From contig NZ_SRXN01000017.1 in the NCBI RefSeq assembly GCF_004827385.1, forward strand, positions 1-64,000: a DNA stretch of 64,000 nt, given 5' to 3'. Both the position numbers and the translations under genes were made by a program. Of this stretch, positions 54,912 through 62,560 are shown piece by piece. Under the pieces are notes generated by a model that had not been told where the DNA came from, made no database searches, and worked only from the letters and a program-made list of their open reading frames with translations. Source of the DNA: Ensifer sp. MPMI2T. Lineage in GTDB: Bacteria > Pseudomonadota > Alphaproteobacteria > Rhizobiales > Rhizobiaceae. Each line of letters begins with the position of its first letter. The stretch's first letter is position 1.

Positions 54912-55620
54912 GGTCGACATCACCGAGAAGACGTTCCGATCGGCGGAGGGCGTTACGATTGTCGCGCTGCGCGGACTTTCGTTTGAGGTGAGGCAGGGCG
55001 AATTCGCCTGTCTGCTGGGCCCCTCGGGCTGCGGCAAGACAACGACCTTGCGAATTCTGCTCGGCCTCGACCGGCAATTTTCGGGCAGCTATCAGTTGCC
55101 CGAAGGCGGCTCTAACCGCATTGCCGCGGTCTTCCAGGAGCCGGTGCTTCTTCCCTGGCGGACCGTGGAGCAAAATGTCCGCCTTGCGCTGTCTCCGCAC
55201 CTCAGGGACAAGGACCTCGACTGGCTGTTCGACATTCTTGGTCTCTCCGCAATGCGGTCGCTCTACCCATCGGAGCTTTCGCTGGGCCTTGCGCGCCGCG
55301 CCGCCCTGGCGCGGGCCTTCGCCACGGAGCCCGCCATTCTTTTTCTGGACGAACCGTTCACCTCGCTCGATGAACGCACCGCCGACAGATTGCGCCGCCT
55401 GCTGATGATGGTGTGGGCGGCGCGGCCAACGACCGCCCTGATGGTGACCCACAATCTGCGCGAGGCCCTCCTGCTTGCCGATCGCATCATCGTGCTCTCG
55501 CCACGCCCCGCGCACGTGGTCGGTATTTTCGACGTAGGCCTCGCGCGCCATTTGCGCGACACACCGGCGCTCAACAATCTCGTTCTGGAATTTCACAGCA
55601 GGTTTCCGGACGCCGTGTGA
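54880..55620 (+). CDS. NitT/TauT-type ABC ATPase, degenerate signature
   Basis: I use ATG 54880; a TTG at 54871 is also possible. 246 residues. Walker A GPSGCGKTT, Q-loop AVFQEPVLLPWRTVEQN and Walker B AILFLDEPFTSLD with switch His VTHNLREAL are intact, as in SsuB/TauB. The ABC signature, normally LSGGxxQR, reads LSLGLARRA, so it is degenerate. That is seen in some NitT/TauT partners but could lower activity. It closes the importer operon. A palindromic repeat follows. Confidence 0.9.
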   Translation: MQPAGVAGPLKVDITEKTFRSAEGVTIVALRGLSFEVRQGEFACLLGPSGCGKTTTLRILLGLDRQFSGSYQLPEGGSNRIAAVFQEPVLLPWRTVEQNVRLALSPHLRDKDLDWLFDILGLSAMRSLYPSELSLGLARRAALARAFATEPAILFLDEPFTSLDERTADRLRRLLMMVWAARPTTALMVTHNLREALLLADRIIVLSPRPAHVVGIFDVGLARHLRDTPALNNLVLEFHSRFPDAV

Positions 55621-55659
55621 TCGCGCCAAGCCGTGAAGCCATCCGCCGATGGAGGACTT

Positions 55660-55754
55660 AACGCGCGTCGCGTTCAAACGTATTCACGCGACGCGCTTTA
55701 GATCTTTGTTTTTGTGCATGTCATTGCGCCAAAAGCGCATTTTTGGGCGACATC
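55660..55754 (+). repeat. Second palindromic repeat family, copy 1
   Basis: ACGCGCGTCGCGTTCAAACG with ACGCGACGCGCTTTAGATC forms a GC-rich stem, followed by TGTGCATGTCATTGCGCC and CGCATTTTTGGGCGACAT. A related copy in opposite orientation is at 61931-62028. It touches the 3' end of the minus-strand gene at 55753. Confidence 0.7.
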
Positions 55755-56097
55755 AAAAGCAGCGGACCTCCGCTTCAGCCTGCGCGCGTCTCAATTCGGC
55801 GACGGCGGATTTCGCCGGCGCAGTCTGCCGGAACAGAGCTCCTCTTTCGCCTGTCTCAAGTCCCAGACTCCTGAACGTCGCTGCTGCCTCGTAGCGTTCG
55901 TAGGGCAGGATCGAGGCGATGACGTCGATAGAGCAGGAACAGCTCTCGAGCGCGGCTCGCGTGTCGCCATTGGCTTTCATACAGCCATACACATAGTCGA
56001 CGACTGCAACTGTCGGATAACTTGCGGCTGCCGACGCCGTCGCAGCACACGTGAACGCGGCGAGGAAGGTGATCACGTCCAAGTTACCAGTGCGCAC
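55753..56097 (-). CDS. Small exported protein with paired Cys, unknown function
   Basis: GTG 56095-56097 after GGAGATT; 114 residues. Signal peptide (FLAAFTCAATASA), then a mature part with YVYGCMKANGDTRAALESCSCSIDVI, PYERYEAAATF and AEAEVRCF at the end. Four Cys in the mature protein can make two disulfides, giving a small periplasmic helical protein. I do not recognise a named family. It is divergent from xoxF and is placed between the second ABC system and xoxF, so it may belong to the methanol oxidation locus. Confidence 0.72.
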   Translation of the reverse strand: MRTGNLDVITFLAAFTCAATASAAASYPTVAVVDYVYGCMKANGDTRAALESCSCSIDVIASILPYERYEAAATFRSLGLETGERGALFRQTAPAKSAVAELRRAQAEAEVRCF

Positions 56098-56527
56098 GAG
56101 GTAATCTCCAGGTATTGATACGTAGATTCCGCCAAGTTAGGCCGATTTAACCTCTGTATTATTATAGTAACCGGCTTGGCAAAACAAATCTAAACCGCAC
56201 GAATATTAGTAATATATGTGTTGCAGGGCAGCATTTTTTTGTTGTTGCACCGCATGCACAGCGTATATTTAACCTTGCCTTAACCGGTCCAATCGCCTAT
56301 TCTCCCAAGTGTTTCCGGCTTCAAGCCTTGTCTCTTGGGAGCGTAAAAGTCGCGTCGGTCAAGAGGACGGGCAATAACGGTGCCCTCTGCCCATCCCACT
56401 GAACCGTGAAACGCTGAAGCAAGCAGATATCCCACGACAAGCATGACAGAGCTTGGGCTGGCCTTGTGGTCTCCCGAGGATTGTGATGATGCGCCTCGGG
56501 TCCACATCGACATCGGGAGGAATCCGC
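56098..56527 (+). promoter_or_regulatory. AT-rich divergent promoter region of xoxF
   Basis: About 430 bp, much richer in A/T than the surrounding genes around 56140-56275 (for example TATTATTATAG and GAATATTAGTAATATATG). It separates the small exported gene from xoxF. No FNR box was seen. The nature of the regulator is unknown; no protein gene could be supported here. Confidence 0.5.
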
Positions 56528-58429
56528 ATGCGCATACTCGGAAAACTATATCTGCCGATGACCGCCGCTGGACTTCTGACAGCGGCTCTTGCCGGAAATG
56601 CGTTGGCCAATGACGAAGTGATGAAACTGTCGGCCGATGCGAAGAACTGGGCGATGCCGACGGGCGATTACGCCAATCATCGTTATTCCAAACTCAACCA
56701 GATCACCAAGGACAACGTCAAAGACCTGCAGGTCAAATGGACCTTCTCGACCGGCGTGCTGCGTGGTCATGAGGGCGGACCACTGGTGATCGGCGACGTG
56801 ATGTACATCCATACGCCGTTCCCCAACAACGTCTATGCCCTCGATCTTAACAACGACGGCAAGATCCTCTGGAAATACGAGCCAAAGCAGGATCCGAACG
56901 TCATCGGCATCATGTGCTGTGACACGGTCAATCGCGGCGTCGCCTATGGCGACGGCAAGATAATCCTGGCCCAGAATGACACAATGGTCGTTGCCCTCGA
57001 CGCCAAGACCGGCAAACCCGTCTGGTCCGTAAAGAATGGTGAACAGACCGATGGCAGCAAGGCCGAATCAAGCACAGGCGCGCCGATGGTCGTCAAGGAC
57101 AAGGTGCTGGTCGGCATATCGGGTGCTGAATATGGCGTCCGCGGCTCGATGGCGGCGTACAACCTGAAAGACGGGTCGCTTGCCTGGAGGGCCTATTCGA
57201 CTGGTCCCGACTCCGAAATGCTCGTCGACCCCGAAAAGACTACCCACCTCGGAAAGCCGATCGGGCCTGACTCTGGCATAAAGAGCTGGGAAGGAGAGGA
57301 GTGGAAGACCGGCGGCGGTACGACGTGGGGATGGTACTCCTACGATCCGAAGCTCAACCTGATCTACTATGGCACGGCTAACCCGGGGACCTGGAACCCC
57401 GTGCAACGCCCGGGCGACAACCGCTGGTCGATGACCCTGATGGCACGTGACGTCGATACTGGTATGGCCAAGTGGCTATATCAGATGACGCCGCACGACG
57501 AGTGGGATTATGACGGCGTCAACGAGAACATTCTCGTCGATGCGATGCAGATCAACGGTCAGCCACGCGACGTGCTGGTGCATTTCGACCGCAACGGCTT
57601 TGCCTATACCCTCGATCGGGCGACGGGAGAGCTTTTGGTTGCCAAGAAATACGATCCGAAGGTCAACTGGGCGACAGAAGTCGTCATGGATCCGAAGAGC
57701 GACCAGTATGGCCGGCCGCAGGTTGTGGCGAAATACTCCACCGAACAAAACGGCGAGGACGTGAATACGACGGGGGTCTGCCCGGCCGCCCTTGGCACGA
57801 AGGATCAGCAACCAGCCACTTATTCGCCGAAGACCGGTTTGTTCTACGTGCCGACGAACCACGTCTGCATGGACTATGAGCCGTACAAGGTCAGCTACAC
57901 GGCCGGTCAGCCTTATGTCGGTGCGACTCTTTCGATGTATCCAGCCCCGGACAGCCATGGCGGCATGGGCAATTTCATTGCCTGGGATGCTGCCAAAGGT
58001 GAGATCGTCTGGTCTAAGCCCGAGCGGTTCTCGGTCTGGTCCGGTGCTCTCGCGACCGAAGGGGACGTGGTCTTTTACGGAACCCTGGAAGGCTACATCG
58101 TCGCAGTCGATACGGCGGGCAATGAACTCTACCGGTTCAAGACACCCTCTGGCATCATCGGCAACATCAATACGTTCGAACATGGCGGCAAGCAGTATAT
58201 CGCCGTCCTGTCTGGCGTTGGCGGCTGGGCAGGCATCGGACTCGCCGGCGGCCTTCTGGGAGCCGAGGGTGCAGCGGCGTGGCAACAGGCCGTGGCCGGC
58301 AAGAACGCTCCGACCGAAGAAAAGGAAAGCATCGCCACAGCCGGTTTGGGTGCGGTAGGCGGTTATGCCGGTCTGGCGGAATACACGACGCTCGGCGGGC
58401 AGCTGACCGTCTTCGGTCTTCCGGACTGA
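56528..58429 (+). CDS. xoxF: Lanthanide-type PQQ methanol dehydrogenase XoxF
   Basis: ATG 56528 follows GGGAGGAA; 633 residues with a signal peptide (ALAGNALAN). Eight-bladed PQQ propeller with the vicinal Cys pair in [10 protein letters not shown], several W-motifs and [11 protein letters not shown]. Asp327 is the likely catalytic base and Asp329, two residues later, is the extra ligand that marks lanthanide-dependent XoxF (Ala in calcium MxaF). It oxidises methanol to formaldehyde or further in the periplasm, giving electrons to XoxG. It is followed by cytochrome and binding-protein-like genes. Confident on family and metal type by motif; subclass XoxF5 is a guess. Confidence 0.96.
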   Translation: MRILGKLYLPMTAAGLLTAALAGNALANDEVMKLSADAKNWAMPTGDYANHRYSKLNQITKDNVKDLQVKWTFSTGVLRGHEGGPLVIGDVMYIHTPFPNNVYALDLNNDGKILWKYEPKQDPNVIGIMCCDTVNRGVAYGDGKIILAQNDTMVVALDAKTGKPVWSVKNGEQTDGSKAESSTGAPMVVKDKVLVGISGAEYGVRGSMAAYNLKDGSLAWRAYSTGPDSEMLVDPEKTTHLGKPIGPDSGIKSWEGEEWKTGGGTTWGWYSYDPKLNLIYYGTANPGTWNPVQRPGDNRWSMTLMARDVDTGMAKWLYQMTPHDEWDYDGVNENILVDAMQINGQPRDVLVHFDRNGFAYTLDRATGELLVAKKYDPKVNWATEVVMDPKSDQYGRPQVVAKYSTEQNGEDVNTTGVCPAALGTKDQQPATYSPKTGLFYVPTNHVCMDYEPYKVSYTAGQPYVGATLSMYPAPDSHGGMGNFIAWDAAKGEIVWSKPERFSVWSGALATEGDVVFYGTLEGYIVAVDTAGNELYRFKTPSGIIGNINTFEHGGKQYIAVLSGVGGWAGIGLAGGLLGAEGAAAWQQAVAGKNAPTEEKESIATAGLGAVGGYAGLAEYTTLGGQLTVFGLPD

Positions 58430-58446
58430 TGACCTGTTCTAGAGTA

Positions 58447-58475
58447 ATGGGGCCCGCATCCCCGCGCGGCCCCAT
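58447..58475 (+). terminator. GC-rich stem-loop between xoxF and xoxG
   Basis: ATGGGGCC pairs with GGCCCCAT across a 13-nt loop, starting 18 nt after the xoxF stop. With no T-tract it may be an attenuator or an mRNA processing/stability element that lowers xoxG relative to xoxF. Confidence 0.45.
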
Positions 58476-58588
58476 CAGACATCGACCGCCCGAAGCGACG
58501 ACTGCCGGGCGGTCCACATTTCCTTTGTGCAATCCAATAGGTCCTGCTGGAGCGTTGCGTTCCGGTTTTCCAAAGCGTGGAGTTATTG

Positions 58589-59113
58589 ATGGCCCTTCGT
58601 AATGTAGTCCTGGCGCTCGGCGCCGCGTTCTCGCTCTCGATCCCCGGAAATATGACAGCGGCAGACGACAAGGAAAAAGCCGCAGCAGTCAAAGACGAAG
58701 ACGGCAAATACTTCGATACGGAGGGTAACCCGACATTCAAGTTTCAGGACGACGGGACGGTCGACTGGTACACCTTCAGCGGCTACCGGCGCTACCACTC
58801 GGACTGTCATGTCTGTCACGGTCCCGATGGGGTCGGCTCGAGTTATGCACCCGCTTTGGCCACGACCTTGAAGAACATGGACTATCCGACGTTCATCTCG
58901 ATTGTTGCGGAAGGACGCAAGAACGTCGGCGGCGGCAAGGAAAACGTCATGCCGGCCTTCGGCGACAACAAGAACGTCTATTGTTACCTCGACGACATCT
59001 ATGTCTACCTGCGCGCCCGCGCCGTCGGCGCCGCGCCCCGAGGTCGTCCGCCCAAGAAGGCCGACAAGCCCGAAGCGGCGAAGGCTTACGAGAAGTCCTG
59101 CATGGGTGAGTGA
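58589..59113 (+). CDS. xoxG: XoxG cytochrome c (electron acceptor of XoxF)
   Basis: ATG 58589 follows TGGAG; 174 residues with a signal peptide (cleavage near MTAAD). One heme-c site CHVCH (Cys73, Cys76, His77) and a probable axial Met in NVMPAFGDN. It has an N-terminal extension (DGKYFDTEGNPTFKF) found in XoxG/MxaG-type cytochromes. It accepts electrons from XoxF in the periplasm. The stop overlaps by 1 nt spacing with xoxJ, so they are translated together. Confidence 0.93.
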   Translation: MALRNVVLALGAAFSLSIPGNMTAADDKEKAAAVKDEDGKYFDTEGNPTFKFQDDGTVDWYTFSGYRRYHSDCHVCHGPDGVGSSYAPALATTLKNMDYPTFISIVAEGRKNVGGGKENVMPAFGDNKNVYCYLDDIYVYLRARAVGAAPRGRPPKKADKPEAAKAYEKSCMGE

Positions 59114-59114
59114 C

Positions 59115-59978
59115 ATGACACACGTTGTCCATCGGACCTTTAGGGCAGCCCTCATCTTCACAGTGATGGCCGCGCTGATACCGCTGCAGGTGCAAGCCCA
59201 AGGCGCCGGGCTCGGGGCTGCCGGTGAACTCGTTGATCCGGACACGCTGCGGGTCTGCGCCGATCCGTCCAACATGCCCTTCTCCGACCAGAGCGGCGAG
59301 GGCTTCGAGGACAAGCTCGCCAAGATGGTCGCAGCCAAGACAGGGCGAAGCTCCGTCGCCTATACGTGGTTTCCCTCGATCACGGGTTTTGTGCGCAATA
59401 CGCTCGGCGCCAACCGCTGTGACATCATCATGGGTTACGCGCAGGGAGACGAGCTCGTCCAGAACACCAACGCCTATTACCGCTCGTCCTATGTGCTGGT
59501 TTACAAGAAGGATGGCGATCTTGCCGGCGTGGAGACACTGGTCGATCCCAGGCTTGCCGACAAGAGGATCGGTGTGGTCCAGGGAACGCCACCCTCCGCC
59601 AACATGGCGGCCGCAAAGCTGATGCGCAAAGCGAAGGTTTATCCGCTCACGGTCGACACGCGGATAATGCCGTCGGTAGCCGAGCTCATGATACGAGACA
59701 TGCTGGCAGGCGTGATTGACGCCGCCGTGATCTGGGGCCCGATGGCAGGTTATTACGCCGGCAAGTCCGGGGCCGACCTGACAATTGTGTCTCTGACCCG
59801 GGAGAAGGGCGGCCAGCGCATGATCTATCGGATCACGATGGGTGTGCGCCCGTCCGACCAGCAATGGAAACGCACGCTCAATTCCTTCATCAGGGACAAC
59901 CAACAGGAAATCAACAAGCTCTTGCTCTCATATGGCGTCCCGCTGCTCGATGAACGCGACGAGAGGATCACGCAGTGA
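59115..59978 (+). CDS. xoxJ: XoxJ/MxaJ-type periplasmic protein
   Basis: ATG 59115, 1 nt after the xoxG stop; 287 residues with a signal peptide (LIPLQVQAQGA). Type II periplasmic binding fold: LRVCADPSNMPFSDQSGEGFEDKLAKMVA, CDIIMGYAQGDELVQNT and RIGVVQGTPPSANMAA. The CADPxNMPFS motif is that of MxaJ/XoxJ and related quinoprotein-associated proteins. XoxJ is thought to help activate or load XoxF. Operon xoxF-xoxG-xoxJ is thus complete. Confidence 0.93.
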   Translation: MTHVVHRTFRAALIFTVMAALIPLQVQAQGAGLGAAGELVDPDTLRVCADPSNMPFSDQSGEGFEDKLAKMVAAKTGRSSVAYTWFPSITGFVRNTLGANRCDIIMGYAQGDELVQNTNAYYRSSYVLVYKKDGDLAGVETLVDPRLADKRIGVVQGTPPSANMAAAKLMRKAKVYPLTVDTRIMPSVAELMIRDMLAGVIDAAVIWGPMAGYYAGKSGADLTIVSLTREKGGQRMIYRITMGVRPSDQQWKRTLNSFIRDNQQEINKLLLSYGVPLLDERDERITQ

Positions 59979-60112
59979 CGTTCGCGTGCCGCGCGACACC
60001 GGAGATGTGGGATGTCGGAGACACCGCTGCGCCGCATCCGGTGAGGGCCTTTGTCGGTTTATCCTGGCGAACCAGTCCATGGCGGAGGTGAGAATCAAGG
60101 GAGGATAACGAC

Positions 60113-60440
60113 ATGGACGTACGCGCCGCCGTCGCCACTCAGGCCGGCAAACCCCTCGAAATCATGACGGTTCAGCTCGAAGGACCGAAGGCCGGCGAGG
60201 TGCTGGTCGAGGTGAAGGCGAGCGGCATCTGCCACACCGACGATTTCACCCTCTCGGATGGGCACCGCCTTTGGCGGCGCCCGCGGCCGCACCGACGTGC
60301 CGAAGATCGTCGACTGGTACATGGAGGGCAAGATCGAGATCGACCCGATGATCACCCACACGCTGCCGCTCGACGACATCAACAAGGGCTTCGAACTGAT
60401 GCATTCCGGCGAAAGCATCCGCAGCGTCGTGATATACTGA
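60113..60440 (+). pseudogene. S-(hydroxymethyl)glutathione dehydrogenase, internally deleted
   Basis: From ATG 60113, behind GGGAGGATAACGAC, the frame gives VRAAVATQAGKPLEIMTVQL and VKASGICHTDDFTLSD, the N-terminus of class III alcohol dehydrogenase with one catalytic zinc Cys. At about 60258 it jumps, out of frame, to GTAFGGARGRTDVPKIVDWY and [11 protein letters not shown], the C-terminus. About 270 codons, including structural zinc and NAD domains, are gone. It is dead. Gfa follows intact. A full-length copy must exist elsewhere if the glutathione formaldehyde pathway works. Confidence 0.93.
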
Positions 60441-60516
60441 GCGTGTCCGCCGGGCGCTCAAACCAATCGAACGCTACCCGAGGCGGCGGGCTTCGGCACA
60501 TCAGGGAGGACATGCA

Positions 60517-61092
60517 ATGAATAGTTCAATCAGCATTCATCCGGCAGTGGATGGCGGCATACAACCCGCCAGCCCGGATTTTGCCGGAGGTACGCTTGTT
60601 TGCGCCTGCACGGACAGGCCGGTCAAGGTCAGGATCGAGGGGCAGATCGCCCACAACCACGCTTGCGGCTGCACCAAATGCTGGAAGCCAAGCGGCGCTA
60701 ATTTCTCCATTGTCGGAGTTGTTCCGCACGACAAGCTGACGGTGCTCGAGAACGGCGACAAGCTGCAAGTGGTCGATCCGACCGCGCTGATCCAGCGCCA
60801 CGCCTGCAGGGAGTGCGGCGTTCATATGTATGGGCCGGTGGAGCGGGAACATGCCTTCCAGGGGCTGGACTTCATTCACCCCGAGCGCTTCCAGGAGTCG
60901 GGCTGGGCTCCGCCCGGTTTCGCAGCCTTCGTCTCCTCCATCATCGAATCGGGAGTCGACCCCAGCCGCATGGACGGCATCCGCGCACGCCTCAGAGAGC
61001 TCGGGCTAGAGCCCTATGACTGCCTGTCGCCAGCCCTGATGGATTTTGTTGCCACCTGGGTCGCGAAGAAGTCGGGCGCGCTTCCGAGCTGA
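60517..61092 (+). CDS. gfa: S-(hydroxymethyl)glutathione synthase (Gfa)
   Basis: ATG 60517 follows GGGAGGAC; 191 residues. It is the zinc-binding GFA fold: Cys29 and Cys31 in LVCACTDRP, Cys50, Cys52, Cys55 in [13 protein letters not shown] and a last pair in [11 protein letters not shown], the full Gfa pattern. Gfa speeds formation of S-hydroxymethylglutathione from formaldehyde and glutathione in the cytoplasm, the step before the dehydrogenase whose relic precedes it. It probably lies in one transcript with xoxFGJ. Confidence 0.95.
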   Translation: MNSSISIHPAVDGGIQPASPDFAGGTLVCACTDRPVKVRIEGQIAHNHACGCTKCWKPSGANFSIVGVVPHDKLTVLENGDKLQVVDPTALIQRHACRECGVHMYGPVEREHAFQGLDFIHPERFQESGWAPPGFAAFVSSIIESGVDPSRMDGIRARLRELGLEPYDCLSPALMDFVATWVAKKSGALPS

Positions 61093-61365
61093 TCGCGCAG
61101 CAGCCGTGTCAGCGTGTCGGTCAGAGCGCTGACACGGCGCTTTTGTCTACTTCGCCAGTCGGAAGCATCGGCAGTCGCGCATCTGTGCGCCTGCCGTGGT
61201 GTATTAATGCTCGCCTGCGGCGGTCTGCTTCTGAAGGCTCCCGTCGCATACACTGCACGACATTGGTCCAACGCAGAGCGTATCAGTTGGCGCCGCCGAA
61301 AACGGGTTGAAGTCGGAGACCGGACGCACGATTCTTATGTCATCGGAAACGTGGAGGTCCACGTG

Positions 61366-61929
61366 ATGGGACGCACAGTTCACCATTACCTCATCTTCGA
61401 AACGGTTGGGGGTTTCTGCGGCATCGCCTGGAACGACAACGGCATAACGCGCTTCCAACTGCCGACAAAAGATGCCGCCGCGACGGAGCGTATGCTGCTG
61501 CGCCGCCTTCCGGATGCCGAACCCGGTACGCCGACGCCAGACGTGCTCGAAGCAGTCGCGGCCGCGAAGCGCTACTTCGAGGGCCAGGAAACCGATTTCT
61601 CCGGCTTCAGGCTCGATCTCGCCGGACAGGAAGAGTTCTTCAAGCAAGTTTACGCTGCTGCGCGGCGCGTCCGGTGGGGACAGACGACTACCTATGGCAT
61701 GTTGGCGAAGGAACTTGGCGCCGGACCGGAAGCCGCGCGGGACGTCGGCCAAGCCATGGCGAAGAATCCGATCCCGCTGATTATTCCCTGCCATCGCGTG
61801 TTGGCCGCCGGCGGCAAGATCGGCGGTTTTTCGGCGCCGGGCGGTGCATCGGCAAAGACCCGTATGCTCGAACTGGAGGGCGTTGATGTCGGCGCGCCAC
61901 AGCCCGCGCAACAATCCTTCGGCTTCTAA
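61366..61929 (+). CDS. ogt: Methylated-DNA--protein-cysteine methyltransferase (Ogt type)
   Basis: ATG 61366 has GGAGG 8 nt upstream; 187 residues. The C-terminal DNA-binding domain contains the helix-turn-helix region (VRWGQTTTYGMLAKELG) and the acceptor Cys142 in the active-site motif IPCHRVL, with NPIPLIIPCHRV and a typical Gly-rich end (GKIGGFSAPGGASAKTRMLELE). It removes methyl groups from O6-methylguanine in a single-turnover reaction. It is not clearly part of the xox operon (about 270 nt gap), though formaldehyde-linked DNA damage gives a possible reason for its place. Confidence 0.9.
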   Translation: MGRTVHHYLIFETVGGFCGIAWNDNGITRFQLPTKDAAATERMLLRRLPDAEPGTPTPDVLEAVAAAKRYFEGQETDFSGFRLDLAGQEEFFKQVYAAARRVRWGQTTTYGMLAKELGAGPEAARDVGQAMAKNPIPLIIPCHRVLAAGGKIGGFSAPGGASAKTRMLELEGVDVGAPQPAQQSFGF

Positions 61930-61930
61930 A

Positions 61931-62028
61931 GCATGTCGCCCAAAAGTGTGCAGCGGTTTTGGGACAACGACATGCATAAAAGCACTAAAGCGCGTCGCTT
62001 GAGTCCGATTGAACGTGACGCGCTTTAG
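61931..62028 (-). repeat. Second palindromic repeat family, copy 2 (inverted)
   Basis: GCATGTCGCCCAAAAGTGTG and AACGACATGCATAAAAGCAC, then CTAAAGCGCGTCGCTTGAG with GACGCGCTTTAG, mirror copy 1 at 55660-55754. Confidence 0.75.
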
Positions 62029-62560
62029 AGGGCGTCGCGTTCAACGAGGAGAGGCGTGCGTTCGAATGGACGCATGAGGCACACCTAACGCGTTGCTTCT
62101 CTGATCCGCTGCCGCGATTCCGCCTGAAGCCGGTGCATTCGGCTAGCCCCAATGATGTCCAGCCACCGCAAGTGGAACGCCGTCCGGCGGTCTGACGTCG
62201 ATTGTAGCGTGGATAGCACGCGGATCCAGCGGCGCGCAGCGTTAACCACAAATCCATGTATCAAGCGCTAACCTCAACACGTCTATTAAATAATCCTTAA
62301 CAACATTATAAGTCCAAGAATGGAAGGACGAATTAGATTCAAAAGAATCCAGGTCGTTTGCGGTTCAAGAATAATTCCTGATTGAGGAATTGTGTAAAAT
62401 TTTAGCAAAGGAGTATCGGTCTGCAATTGTATTCTTTGGGAACTTTTGCTCTTCTCTCGATTGATTTACCATTTCAATGAAAACGCCCGGCAGTTAACTC
62501 TTGCTGTCGATATCCCGTCTATATTCTCCGCGTTGTCAGCGGACGTCAGAGTATCTCGTC
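62029..62560. other. Spacer, AT-rich, upstream of asnB
   Basis: About 530 bp. The last 300 bp (62270-62560) are clearly AT-richer than the neighbouring genes, and probably hold the asnB promoter. No gene with ribosome site and family resemblance was found. No FNR box was seen. Confidence 0.5.

Noticed and set aside
55660-62028. Palindromic repeats considered as CRISPR units
   Set aside because: They are two isolated intergenic copies in opposite orientation, not an array with spacers.
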